Shown: piece after piece, positions 52,992 to 61,709 of the stretch
How positions within the stretch are numbered: position 1 is the stretch's first letter
Layout: every line of letters begins with the position of its first letter
Assembly (NCBI GenBank): GCA_016706565.1
Contig: JADJJI010000007.1
Coordinates: forward strand, 221,506 to 285,505
Direction of reading: 5' to 3'
Origin: Piscinibacter sp.
GTDB taxonomy: Bacteria; Pseudomonadota; Gammaproteobacteria; Burkholderiales; Burkholderiaceae_C
DNA: 64,000 nt
The notes under the pieces: model-generated
What the model saw: the letters and a program-made list of their open reading frames with translations, nothing else
Told to the model about the DNA's origin: nothing
The model's database searches: none
Translations under genes and position numbers: made by a program

Positions 52992-54587
52992 CTAGACGAT
53001 CGACTCGCCGATGAAGCGCTGCACCCTCGGCGGCTCGCCGCCGAGATGGAAAGCCAGGCGCCGCTCGCGCAGGCCGACATCGGACGCGGTGAAGCGCTCC
53101 AGCCGGCGCAGGTGCTCGACCCAGGTCTCGTCGAGGAAGTACTCGAGGTAGCGGCCGGGCACCGCCGGGTCGCGGAACAGGCCCCAGGACAAGGCGCCCT
53201 GGCGCAGCCGGGCGCGGCGCGTCTGCTCCATGATCTCGATGAAGTCGGCGGCGCGCGACGGGTCGATGAGGTACTCCACCGTCACCATCACCGGCCCTTC
53301 GTCGGGCTGCGGCTCGACCAGCGGCGCCGGCGCGGCGCTGCCGGGGCGCGCGGGACTGTGGTCTTCGTCCTCGCCGCCGTCGACGGAAAGCCCGCGAGTC
53401 AGCAGCAGCACCAGCGGGCCGACGACCGCGGCGGCGACGATGCTCGCCGGCACGCTGCTCAGGCTCGCCACCTGGCCCCACAGCGCGGCGCCGGACGCGC
53501 TGCCGCCCATCAGCGCCATCTGGTAGATCGACATGCCGCGCGCGCGCACCCAGTTGGGCAAGGCCATCTGCGCCGCGAGCGTCAGCGAGTTGGCCGTGGC
53601 GATCCAGGCCATGCCGGCCACCGCCATCGCCGGCACGGCCAGCCACAGCGAGGGAGAGAACACCACGGCCACCGACGCCAGTGCGTGCACGCCGGTGCCC
53701 CAGCGTACGAACTGGTCGCGGCCGATGGCCTGGCGCAGGCGCGGCAGATACAGCGCCGCAGCCACCGCACCGCTGCCCATGGCCGCCAGCAGCAGCGTGA
53801 AGGTGCCGGCGCCGCCGCCGTGGATGCCGCGCGCCACCAGCGGCAGAAGCGCGGTCAGCGAGGTCGATTGCAGGAAGAACAGGAAGATCCGGATCAGCAC
53901 GTTGCGCATGCGCGGCGACTGCATGACGTGCTGCAGGCCCACGCGCATGGCGCCGACGAAACGCTCGCCGGGCAGCGCACTGACTTTGCGCTGCGACTTC
54001 CAGCGCAGGATCAGCACGAAGGCGCCGATCGACAGCACGGCGTTGAGCGCGAACACGAAGGCGCTGCCCGCACCGGCCAGCAGCGCGCCGGCGACCACCG
54101 GGCCGATGACGCGCGACATGTTCATCGCCACGCCGTTGAGCGCCAGCGCCGCCGGCAGCTCGTGCCGAGGCACCACCTCGGGCACGATGGCGGCGAACAC
54201 CGGCCAGCGCATCGCCATGCCGATGCCATTGGCGAAGGTCAGCGCCAGCAGCAGCGGTGCAGTCAGCAGATCGGCGATCGAGCAGGCGCACAGCACCACG
54301 GCCACGCTGGCCACCCACAGCTGCGTGACGGCGAAGTAGCGGCGCCGGTCGACGATGTCGGCCAGCGCGCCGCTGGGCAGGCCGAGCACGAACACCGGCA
54401 GCGTGGAAGCCGCCTGCACCAGCGCCACCATCACCGGGCTGTCGGTCAGCGAGGTCATCAGCCAGGCCGCGGCCACGTCGTTCATCCACATCGTCACGTT
54501 GGCCGCCAGCCAGGCCAGCCAGAGCATGCGGAAGACCGGCCCCTTCAGCGGGTCCAGCGAGGAAGGGGGCGCGGTGTTGCTGCTCAT
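52992..54587 (-). CDS. MFS exporter (EntS/MFS_3 type) with C-terminal ABM-like domain
   Basis: A 531-residue protein. The first 400 residues hold about twelve hydrophobic segments with the start region FRMLWLAWLAANVTMWMNDV and the MFS loop motif SGALADIVDRR. The last 110 residues (VMVTVEYLIDPSRAADFIEI, EYFLDETWVEHLRRLERF) are soluble and look like an antibiotic-biosynthesis-monooxygenase domain. This fusion is a known form of the MFS_3 family. Export of an unknown small molecule is likely. ATG at 54587, with the tctA terminator upstream. Confidence 0.88.
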   Translation of the reverse strand: MSSNTAPPSSLDPLKGPVFRMLWLAWLAANVTMWMNDVAAAWLMTSLTDSPVMVALVQAASTLPVFVLGLPSGALADIVDRRRYFAVTQLWVASVAVVLCACSIADLLTAPLLLALTFANGIGMAMRWPVFAAIVPEVVPRHELPAALALNGVAMNMSRVIGPVVAGALLAGAGSAFVFALNAVLSIGAFVLILRWKSQRKVSALPGERFVGAMRVGLQHVMQSPRMRNVLIRIFLFFLQSTSLTALLPLVARGIHGGGAGTFTLLLAAMGSGAVAAALYLPRLRQAIGRDQFVRWGTGVHALASVAVVFSPSLWLAVPAMAVAGMAWIATANSLTLAAQMALPNWVRARGMSIYQMALMGGSASGAALWGQVASLSSVPASIVAAAVVGPLVLLLTRGLSVDGGEDEDHSPARPGSAAPAPLVEPQPDEGPVMVTVEYLIDPSRAADFIEIMEQTRRARLRQGALSWGLFRDPAVPGRYLEYFLDETWVEHLRRLERFTASDVGLRERRLAFHLGGEPPRVQRFIGESIV

Positions 54588-54609
54588 CGCCGCTCAAGCA
54601 TACGGCGGC

Positions 54610-54640
54610 GCCAAAAGACAAACCCCGCCGCAGCGGGGTT
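54610..54640 (-). terminator. Rho-independent terminator after tctA
   Basis: AACCCCGC (54621-54628) pairs with GCGGGGTT (54633-54640) around a CGCA loop. Read on the minus strand, the stem is followed by TGTCTTTT, a T-rich tail, 21 bp after the tctA stop. It separates tctBA from the MFS gene downstream. Confidence 0.75.
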
Positions 54641-54660
54641 CGTCGTTCAGCGGCTGCGGT

Positions 54661-56175
54661 TCAATCTGCATCCTGGAAGGCCTCGTCGCGCTTGCTCTGG
54701 ATCGACGGCAGCATCACCACCACGATCATCAGCGCGGCGGCCACCAGCAGGCCGGCGGACAGCGGGCGGGTGACGAAGGTGCTCCAGTCGCCGCGCGAGA
54801 GCAGCAGCGCTCGGCGCAGGTTCTCTTCCATCATGGGCCCGAGGATGAAGCCCAGCAGCAGCGGTGCCGGCTCGCACGACAGCTTGTAGAAGATGTAGCC
54901 CACCACCGCGAAGCCGGCGCCCATGTAGACGTCGAAAGCGTTGTTGTTCAGCGTGTACAGGCCGATGCAGCAGAACGACATGATCGCCGGGAACAGGAAG
55001 CGGTACGGCACGGTCAGCAGCTTGATCCAGATGCCGATCAGCGGCAGGTTCAGGATCACCAGCATCGCGTTGCCGACCCACATCGAGGCGATCAGGCCCC
55101 AGAACAGCTGCGGGTTGCTGGTCATCACCTGCGGGCCGGGCTGGATGCCCTTGATCGTCATCGCGCCGACCATCAGCGCCATCACCGCGTTGGGCGGGAT
55201 GCCCAGCGTGAGCATCGGAATGAACGAGGTTTGCGCGCCCGCGTTGTTGGCCGACTCGGGGCCGGCGACGCCGCGGATGTTGCCCTTGCCGAAGGCCACT
55301 TCGCCGGGGCGGCCGCGCATCTTCTTCTCGACCGTGTAGGCCGCGAACGAGGCGAGCAGCGCGCCGCCGCCGGGCAGCACGCCGAGGATGGAGCCCAGCG
55401 AGGTGCCGCGCAGCACGGCGGGAAAGGCGTCCTTGAAGTCCTGGCGTGTCGGCCACAGGCCCTTGACGTGCTTGGTGAACACCTCGCGGTGCTCGGCCGG
55501 CTTGCCCAGGTTGGCGATGATCTCGCCGAACCCGAACACACCCATCGCGATGGCGACGAAGCCGATGCCGTCGGTCAGTTCGGGAATGTCGAAGCTGTAG
55601 CGCGGCGTGCCGGAGATGACGTCGGTGTTGATCTGGCCGAGCAGCAGGCCCAGCAGGATCATCGCGATCGCCTTGACCAGCGAGCCCGAGGCCAGCACCA
55701 CGGCGCCGATCAGGCCCAGCACCATCAGCGAGAAGTACTCGGCCGGGCCGAACTTGAAGGCCAGTTCGGTCAGCGGCGGCGCGAAGGCGGCGATGATGAT
55801 GGTGCCGACGCAGCCGGCGAAGAACGAGCCCAGGCCCGCGGCAGCGAGCGCCGCGCCGGCGCGGCCCTGGCGGGCCATCTGGTAGCCGTCGATGGCGGTC
55901 ACCACCGAACTCGATTCGCCCGGCACGTTGATCAGGATGGCGGTGGTCGAGCCACCGTACTGTGCGCCGTAGTAGATGCCGGCGAGCATGATCAGCGCCG
56001 GCGTGGCGTCGAGCGCGTAGATCGACGGCAGCAGCATCGCGATGGTGGCCACCGGGCCGAGGCCGGGCAGCACGCCGATCAAGGTGCCCAGCAGTGCGCC
56101 GCCGAAGGCGTACAGCAGGTTCTGGACGGTGAAGGCGACGCCGAAACCGAGTGCGAGATTGGAAAGCAGGTCCAT
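54661..56175 (-). CDS. tctA: Tripartite tricarboxylate transporter, large permease TctA
   Basis: A 504-residue permease with about eleven spans. The family segments GTLIGVLPGLGPVATIAMLLP (about residues 33-53), YYGAQYGGSTTAILINVPGE and GVLPGGGALLASFAAY (second repeat) are clear. With TctB it imports citrate, tricarboxylates or other carboxylates, driven by ion gradient and a periplasmic TctC-type binding protein. It starts 10 bp after tctB. No tctC is within the window. Confidence 0.93.
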   Translation of the reverse strand: MDLLSNLALGFGVAFTVQNLLYAFGGALLGTLIGVLPGLGPVATIAMLLPSIYALDATPALIMLAGIYYGAQYGGSTTAILINVPGESSSVVTAIDGYQMARQGRAGAALAAAGLGSFFAGCVGTIIIAAFAPPLTELAFKFGPAEYFSLMVLGLIGAVVLASGSLVKAIAMILLGLLLGQINTDVISGTPRYSFDIPELTDGIGFVAIAMGVFGFGEIIANLGKPAEHREVFTKHVKGLWPTRQDFKDAFPAVLRGTSLGSILGVLPGGGALLASFAAYTVEKKMRGRPGEVAFGKGNIRGVAGPESANNAGAQTSFIPMLTLGIPPNAVMALMVGAMTIKGIQPGPQVMTSNPQLFWGLIASMWVGNAMLVILNLPLIGIWIKLLTVPYRFLFPAIMSFCCIGLYTLNNNAFDVYMGAGFAVVGYIFYKLSCEPAPLLLGFILGPMMEENLRRALLLSRGDWSTFVTRPLSAGLLVAAALMIVVVMLPSIQSKRDEAFQDAD

Positions 56176-56185
56176 GTCGTGGTCC

Positions 56186-56647
56186 TCAGCCGATGAACGC
56201 GGGCCACAGCGGGATCGTCAGCTTGAGGCCGACGATGAAGATCAGCCAGCAGCCGAGGGTGAGCAGTACAGCGTTGGCGATGGCCTCGCCCCAGTGAAAC
56301 TCGTCGCCGGCCAAGGCTGCGACGATGACCAGGATCGGCAACGCGACGACCATGCCGAGGTGCGGCAGCGTCCAGCCGAACACCACCACCGTGCCGACGA
56401 TGAAGGACAGCGGCTTCCATGCGAAAGCTCCGACCGGGTCACCTCCTTCGGATTCGATGGTCATGGCCTTGAAGAGCACCACGCCACCGAGAACCGCCAT
56501 CAGGATGCCCAGGCCGAACGGGAAATAACCCGGACCGGGGCGGGCCGACGACCCGAAGCTGTAGGTCGTCGCACCCCAGGCGAAGCCCAGGCCGATGGCC
56601 ACGAACATGAGGCCCGACCAGAAATCGCGCTGGCTCTTGATCTTCAC
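56186..56647 (-). CDS. tctB: Tripartite tricarboxylate transporter, small permease TctB
   Basis: A 153-residue protein with four spans. The RPGPGYFPFGLGILMAVLG segment is typical of TctB. The start is GTG at 56647: a perfect GGAGGA lies 7 bases upstream, whereas a longer TTG frame would overlap that site. TAGAAT at 56688-56683 on the minus strand could be its -10 box with a poor -35, and GGAGC/GCTCC form a small hairpin just before the ribosome site. Confidence 0.88.
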   Translation of the reverse strand: MKIKSQRDFWSGLMFVAIGLGFAWGATTYSFGSSARPGPGYFPFGLGILMAVLGGVVLFKAMTIESEGGDPVGAFAWKPLSFIVGTVVVFGWTLPHLGMVVALPILVIVAALAGDEFHWGEAIANAVLLTLGCWLIFIVGLKLTIPLWPAFIG

Positions 56648-56757
56648 CTGTGTTTCCTCCGGGAGCTGCAATGCTCCGGACGATTCTAGGCAGCCATGCC
56701 CGACCAGCCTGTGTGGTTTACACGTAGCGGCGCGAGCCTTGTCGCGCAGGCGTCAGC

Positions 56758-58548
56758 TCACTCCCAGCCGGGCGTCGCGCGAAGCACTTCGTCCATGGTG
56801 GTCACGCCCTCGGCCACCTTCATCGCCCCGGCCACACGCAGCGGCCGCAGGCCGTCCTGAAGCGCCTGCTTGCGCAGCCGCGCCATGTCGGTGGCCGGCG
56901 AGATGCACTCGCGCGCCACATCGCCGACGGTGAGCAGTTCATAGAGGCCGGCGCGGCCACGGAAGCCGGTCATGCGGCATTCGAGGCAGCCCACCGGCTT
57001 GTAGGGCCGCACCGCGCCGGTGAGTCGCCAGGGCTTGACGAACTCGCCCAGCGCCTCGCGCGACAGCGCCTCGTCGGGCTGCTTGCAGGCCACGCACAAC
57101 GTGCGCACCAGCCGCTGCGCGAGCACGCCGATCACCGTGGCGCCGATCAGGTAGGGCGGCACGCCCAGGTCCTCGAGCCGGGTGATGGCCGACACCGAAT
57201 CGTTGGTGTGCAGCGTGCTGAACACGAGGTGGCCGGTGAGCGCGGCCTGGATCGCCATCTCGGCGGTTTCCAGGTCGCGGATCTCGCCGACCATGATGAT
57301 GTCCGGGTCCTGCCGCATCAGCGCGCGCAGCCCTTCGGCGAAACCCAGCTCGATGTTGCTCTGCACCTGCGTCTGGTTGAACGAGGGCTGGATCATCTCG
57401 ATCGGGTCTTCGATCGTGCAGACGTTGACCTCGTCGGTGGCCAGCCGGCGCAGCGTCGAATACAGCGTGGTGGTCTTGCCCGAGCCGGTGGGGCCGGTGA
57501 CGAGGATGATGCCGTGCGGGCGCGTCACCATCTCTTCCCAGCGCTTGCCATCGTGCGCGCCGAAGCCCAGCGCATCGAGCGGCTTGACGGTGGTGTCGGG
57601 GTCGAAGATGCGCATCACCATCTTCTCGCCGAAGGCGGTGGGCAGCGTCGACAGGCGCATCTCGACCTCGTCGCCGCCCGGGTTGCGCGTCTTGATGCGG
57701 CCGTCCAGCGGGCGGCGTTTCTCGACCACGTCCATGCGGCCGAGCAGCTTGACGCGCGCGATCATCGCGTTGAGCACGCCCAGCGGCACCTGGTAGACGT
57801 TGTGCATCACGCCGTCGATGCGGAAGCGGATCACGCTGCGCTCGCGGCGCGGCTCGAGGTGGATGTCCGACGCACGCTGGTCGAAGGCGTACTGCCACAG
57901 CCAGTCGACCACCTGCACCACGCCCTGGTCGTTGGCGTCGAGCTGCTTGTTGCTGCGGCCGAGCTCGACGAGCTGCTCGAAGCTGGCCAGCGTGGACGTC
58001 TCGCCCGACTTGATGGCCGCGCGCACCGAGCGCGACAGGCTGTAGAACTCGGTGGTGTACTTCTGCAGCTCGAGCGGGTTGACGACCACCAGCTTGATCG
58101 GCTTGCCGGTGTGCGCCTCGATCTCGGCCACCCAGGCGGTGTCGCAGGGCTCGCAGGTGGCGATGGTCACGTCACGCAGGCCCACGGTGATGGGCAGCGC
58201 GCGGCGCCGCTCGGCATAGCTGATCGACATCACCTCGGCGACGCGGCCGACGTCGACCTTCAGTGGGTCGATGCGCAGGTAGGGCAGCTTGACGCGGGCA
58301 GCCAGCCACTCGGTGAGCGCCTCGACGTCCAGCGGCCTGCCTTTGCCCGGGTCCTTGGCCCTGACGAGGTTCAGGCTGCCAAGGCGCACCAGCGGGTGCT
58401 GGCGGCTGTCGGCGCCGTGGAAACGCTTCTCGGTGGCGCGCGAGGCCTCGTCGTCGATCAGGCCGTCCTTGCGCAGCCAGCGCAGCAGCACGCGCCAGTC
58501 CAGCGGCCCGACATGCGGAGTCTCGATCAGCGCGGTGGCAGTGTTCAT
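56758..58548 (-). CDS. GspE/PilB-family secretion ATPase, solitary
   Basis: A 596-residue hexameric ATPase. Walker A is GPTGSGKTTTL, the Asp box is TIEDPIEM, Walker B is DIIMVGEIRDLETAE and the His box is STLHTNDS. The zinc motif CVAC...CLEC is intact. The N-terminal T2SSE domain (about residues 60-150) is present. No other type II secretion or type IV pilus gene is in the window. It overlaps the spermidine-synthase-like gene (ATGA), so an operon with that gene and the TatD/glycosylase pair is likely. Which machine it powers is unknown. Confidence 0.9.
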   Translation of the reverse strand: MNTATALIETPHVGPLDWRVLLRWLRKDGLIDDEASRATEKRFHGADSRQHPLVRLGSLNLVRAKDPGKGRPLDVEALTEWLAARVKLPYLRIDPLKVDVGRVAEVMSISYAERRRALPITVGLRDVTIATCEPCDTAWVAEIEAHTGKPIKLVVVNPLELQKYTTEFYSLSRSVRAAIKSGETSTLASFEQLVELGRSNKQLDANDQGVVQVVDWLWQYAFDQRASDIHLEPRRERSVIRFRIDGVMHNVYQVPLGVLNAMIARVKLLGRMDVVEKRRPLDGRIKTRNPGGDEVEMRLSTLPTAFGEKMVMRIFDPDTTVKPLDALGFGAHDGKRWEEMVTRPHGIILVTGPTGSGKTTTLYSTLRRLATDEVNVCTIEDPIEMIQPSFNQTQVQSNIELGFAEGLRALMRQDPDIIMVGEIRDLETAEMAIQAALTGHLVFSTLHTNDSVSAITRLEDLGVPPYLIGATVIGVLAQRLVRTLCVACKQPDEALSREALGEFVKPWRLTGAVRPYKPVGCLECRMTGFRGRAGLYELLTVGDVARECISPATDMARLRKQALQDGLRPLRVAGAMKVAEGVTTMDEVLRATPGWE

Positions 58549-59330
58549 GCGGTCTCGGACGGTTCACCCGGCAGCGGGCGGATCATGCGCAGCCATTTTC
58601 GCGCCGGCAAGCCGTAGCGCGTGTCGATCTGTTGCGCCCGTTGGACGAGTTCTTCACGCTCGGGCACGTCGCCGTGCTTGAGCGCCAGCACCACGGTGTT
58701 GCCTTCGCGGGTGGGCTGCAGAGAGATCACCGTGCCGCCTTCGAAGGCCGCGGCGATGCGCCGGGCGCTGCGCACGAAGCTGGCGTCGCGGCCGAACAGG
58801 TTCACGCTCATCACGCCGCCCTCGGCGAGCAGGCGGGCGCAGCCACGGTAGAAGGCCTCGCTGTCGAGCACCGGGCTGGCGGCCTCGTGGTCGTACAGGT
58901 CCACGCAGAGCACGTCGGCCGAGCCCGGCTCGGCGACCTCGTCCACGTAGTGCTGGGCATCCATCTCCAGCACGCGAAAGCGCGCGCCTTCGGCCGGCAG
59001 GCGGAAGAAGGCGCGGTTCACGCCGATCACCGTCGGGTTGAGTTCCACCACCGTGGTCTTCATCTTCATCACGCCCTGCGTGAAGCGCGTGATCGCGCCG
59101 GCGCCCAGTCCGAGCTGCACCGCGTGGCCGCGCGCCAGCTCGCCGGCCGGGCGCAGCAGCATCCAGGCCATCATGCGCTGGATGTACTCCAGCTCCAGCG
59201 CGGCCGGCTTCTTCAGGTTCATCGCCCCCTGCACCCACGGCGTGCCCAGGTGCAGGTAGCGCACGCCGTCGTGCTCGGAGATGGTGGCCGGGGCCAGCTC
59301 GGGTTCGGTGTTCTTCTTCGTCGTCGTCAT
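58545..59330 (-). CDS. Spermidine-synthase-like methyltransferase-fold protein
   Basis: A 261-residue protein with the Rossmann core of polyamine synthases: VQLGLGAGAITRFTQGVM, TTVVELNPTVIGVNRAFF, VLEMDAQHYVDE and DVLCVDLYDHEAASP. The aspartate pair expected for aminopropyl transfer (D-D-G/E-x2-x-R-E pattern) is missing, so true spermidine synthesis is doubtful. It overlaps the GspE-type ATPase by four bases. The 6-bp gap to the DNA glycosylase gene points to one operon. The function is unknown. Confidence 0.83.
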   Translation of the reverse strand: MTTTKKNTEPELAPATISEHDGVRYLHLGTPWVQGAMNLKKPAALELEYIQRMMAWMLLRPAGELARGHAVQLGLGAGAITRFTQGVMKMKTTVVELNPTVIGVNRAFFRLPAEGARFRVLEMDAQHYVDEVAEPGSADVLCVDLYDHEAASPVLDSEAFYRGCARLLAEGGVMSVNLFGRDASFVRSARRIAAAFEGGTVISLQPTREGNTVVLALKHGDVPEREELVQRAQQIDTRYGLPARKWLRMIRPLPGEPSETA

Positions 59331-59336
59331 TCGGGG

Positions 59337-59834
59337 TCAGGCCAGTCCATGGGCGGCGAAGGCGTCATGCCAGGCCGCCAGCTTGCGTTCGAAACTCCAG
59401 CTCGCGTTGGCCGGGCTGGTCGAGGGCAGGCGCAGCACCTCGACGCCGAGGCTGCGTGTCACCGCCATCGCGCGCGCCGACTCGCCGCCGTTGTGGGCCA
59501 CCGCCTCCAGCCGCGGCGCACGCCGGCGCAGGCCCGCCAGATCGTTGGGCACGGCGGCTTCGATGGCACTGTCCAGGCTGCCCTCGCGGCGGCAGCTGGC
59601 GTAGACGTCCCAGATGCCCAGGCCGCGCCGCTTCACCTCGGCCAGGCGCGAACGATAGGGCATGGCGACGAGGTCGACACCCCACAGCGCCGACAGCAGC
59701 GGCCAGAACTGGTTGCGCGGATGGGCGTAGTACTGCTGGGCCCGAAGCGAGGCGACGCTCGGGAAGCTGCCCAGCACCACCAGCCGCGTCGCGCGGCCGA
59801 TCACCGGCGGCAGGCCCTGCAGCAGTTCGCTCAA
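59337..59834 (-). CDS. DNA-deoxyinosine/hypoxanthine glycosylase-like protein (uracil-DNA glycosylase superfamily)
   Basis: A 165-residue protein. The first motif is VLGSFPSVASLRAQQYYAHP, followed by RNQFWPLLS, and a late LPSTSPANASW; these are typical of the MUG-like, hypoxanthine-DNA glycosylase group. It would excise deaminated purines or uracil-type bases. The start is TTG at 59834, chosen because GAGG lies about 9 bases upstream and no ATG fits; it overlaps the TatD stop. It is part of the minus-strand run with TatD and the spermidine-synthase-like gene. Confidence 0.87.
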   Translation of the reverse strand: MSELLQGLPPVIGRATRLVVLGSFPSVASLRAQQYYAHPRNQFWPLLSALWGVDLVAMPYRSRLAEVKRRGLGIWDVYASCRREGSLDSAIEAAVPNDLAGLRRRAPRLEAVAHNGGESARAMAVTRSLGVEVLRLPSTSPANASWSFERKLAAWHDAFAAHGLA

Positions 59835-60649
59835 GGCTGCAGCCTCGGCAGCGCGGCCTGCGCGTTGGCACTGCTGGCACGCGCGAAATCCTCCAGCGGC
59901 ATGCCGCGCAGGCCGGCGAGCACGGCGCCGATGCGCGGCAGTTCCGCCGGCTCGTTGCGCGCCACCTCGCCCTCTGCGCGCTGCCCCGCGGTGCGGTACA
60001 GCCAGTGCGGCGGAATGTCGGGCGCGTCGGTCTCCACCACCAGCGCCTCCAGCGGCAGGCTGCGCGCCAGCTCGCGGATCTGCAGCGCACGCTCGAAGGT
60101 CGCGGCGCCGCCGAAACCCAGGCGCAGCCCCAGGCCGACGAAGGCCAGCGCCTGCTGCGCGCTACCGTTGAAGGCGTGCGCGATGCCACCCGGCACGGTG
60201 ATGCGACGCAGCTGCTTGAGCAGCGCGTCGGCCGAGCGCCGCACGTGCAGGATCACCGGCAGGCCGTGACGGCGCGCCAGCTTGAGCTGCTCGACGTAGA
60301 AGCGCTCCTGGCGCGCGCGGTCCAGCCCCGGCACGAAATGGTCCAGCCCGATCTCGCCCACCGCCACCAGGCGCGGGTCATCGCGCGCATCGACCAGCGC
60401 CTCGTCGAGGCGATCCAGGTCGGCGTCGTCGGCACGGTCGACGTACAGCGGGTGGATGCCCAGCGCGTAGGCGAATCCGTGCCGATGCGCCAGCGTTTGC
60501 GTGGCCTCGAAATGCGCCACCGCCACCGCCGGGATGACCAGGCGGGAGACCCCGGCCGACAGCGCGCGCGCCACCACCGCGTCGCGGTCGGCGTCGAACT
60601 CGGGCGCGTCGAGATGGCAATGGGTGTCTGTCCACACGGCGCGCATCAT
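59831..60649 (-). CDS. TatD-family metal-dependent hydrolase (DNase)
   Basis: A 272-residue TIM barrel beginning WTDTHCHLDAPEF. Metal motifs are HCHLD, GEIGLDHF, VILHVRRS, AHAFNGS and VETDAPDIPP. The family are Mg-dependent 3'-5' exonucleases acting in DNA repair and quality control. Two ATGs lie at 60649 and 60646. It overlaps the glycosylase start, which fits a shared DNA-maintenance role. It diverges from the protease gene. Confidence 0.92.
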   Translation of the reverse strand: MMRAVWTDTHCHLDAPEFDADRDAVVARALSAGVSRLVIPAVAVAHFEATQTLAHRHGFAYALGIHPLYVDRADDADLDRLDEALVDARDDPRLVAVGEIGLDHFVPGLDRARQERFYVEQLKLARRHGLPVILHVRRSADALLKQLRRITVPGGIAHAFNGSAQQALAFVGLGLRLGFGGAATFERALQIRELARSLPLEALVVETDAPDIPPHWLYRTAGQRAEGEVARNEPAELPRIGAVLAGLRGMPLEDFARASSANAQAALPRLQP

Positions 60650-60658
60650 GCCCTGCCT

Positions 60659-60687
60659 GTGACAGGTCATGGCCGACGTGCTACTGT
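60659..60687 (+). promoter_or_regulatory. Probable sigma-70 promoter of the protease-MoxR operon
   Basis: GTGACA (60659-60664) and TACTGT (60682-60687) are separated by 17 bp. Transcription would start about 36 bp before the protease ATG, whose ribosome site is GGAG. Both hexamers deviate at two positions. Confidence 0.45.
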
Positions 60688-60729
60688 TGCAGCGCATCCC
60701 GAACCGCGCTCGCTGCGCCGGAGCAGCCG

Positions 60730-61698
60730 ATGAAGAAGGCACCGCTGTACAGCCGTTCACGCCGGGGCGTGGCGGCACCGACCCCGCCACCGCCCGAGCC
60801 GGTCGAATCGGTCGCGCCGGCACCGGCGCGGCAGCGCCTGGCGGGTTTCGTGCGCCGCCACGAGCGCCACTTGTGGGCGCTGGCGGTGCTGCTGCTTCTG
60901 GCCACCGCGCTGCTGTGGCGCGTGGCGCCGAAAGGCCCGCCGGTGCTGACCTTCGAGCAGATCGATCACCTGGTGCGAAAGTCGATCGAAGAGAAGCCGC
61001 TCGCCTCGGCGGCGGCGCGTGCCTACGACAAGATCATCCCGTCGGTGGTGCGCGTGGTCGGCTACGAGCGCGATGGCGAGCCGCCCCGCGAGGGCAAGGC
61101 GGCCAAGGAAGCTCGTGACGCCCGGCCGAACAGCGAGAGCACGGCCGAGCCCGGCATGCAGGAGCGTGGCGTGGGCACGGGTGTGGTCATCGTCGACAAC
61201 GGCACCATCCTGACCAACCTGCACGTGGTGCTCGGCGCCGAGAGTGTCAAGGTCACCTTCATGGATGGCCTGGAGGCGGAAGCCCGGTTGATCAGCGTGA
61301 TGCCCGAGCACGACCTCGCCGTGCTGCGCGCCGTGAAGATCCCCGACGACCTGCACCCCGCCACCATGCGCGGCACCGGCGACCTGAACCCCGGCGACCG
61401 CGTGATGGCGGTGGGCTTCCCGTTCGGCATCGGGCCCTCGGCCTCGGAGGGCGTGGTCTCCGGCCTCAAGCGCGAGTTCCGATCGCCCGAGGGCGAACGG
61501 GTGCTGACCAACCTGATCCAGTTCGATGCCGCGGCCAACCCGGGCAACTCCGGCGGGCCGCTGGTGACGATGGAAGGCGAAGTGGTCGGTGTCGTCACCG
61601 CCATCCTCAACCCGACCAAGCAGCGTGTGTTCGTGGGCATCGGCTTCGCCGTGCCAATCGAGAACGCCGCCGCCGGTGCCGGCATGCCCCCGTTCTGA
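60730..61698 (+). CDS. Membrane-anchored trypsin-like serine protease (HtrA-type catalytic domain, no PDZ)
   Basis: A 322-residue protein. One membrane span lies at about residues 45-63 after a basic, proline-rich cytoplasmic N-terminus, so the protease domain is periplasmic. The catalytic triad is His165 (LTNLHVV), Asp195 (EHDLAVL) and Ser274 (NPGNSGGPL). It ends right after the protease fold and has no PDZ domain. It lies 11 bp before the MoxR ATPase gene. It may process envelope proteins along with the MoxR/vWA system. Confidence 0.9.
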   Translation: MKKAPLYSRSRRGVAAPTPPPPEPVESVAPAPARQRLAGFVRRHERHLWALAVLLLLATALLWRVAPKGPPVLTFEQIDHLVRKSIEEKPLASAAARAYDKIIPSVVRVVGYERDGEPPREGKAAKEARDARPNSESTAEPGMQERGVGTGVVIVDNGTILTNLHVVLGAESVKVTFMDGLEAEARLISVMPEHDLAVLRAVKIPDDLHPATMRGTGDLNPGDRVMAVGFPFGIGPSASEGVVSGLKREFRSPEGERVLTNLIQFDAAANPGNSGGPLVTMEGEVVGVVTAILNPTKQRVFVGIGFAVPIENAAAGAGMPPF

Positions 61699-61709
61699 GC
61701 AGGAGTTCC

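Noticed and set aside
58545-59330. True spermidine synthase (speE)
   Set aside because: The fold matches but the aspartates needed for aminopropyl transfer are not visible, and no polyamine gene is nearby.
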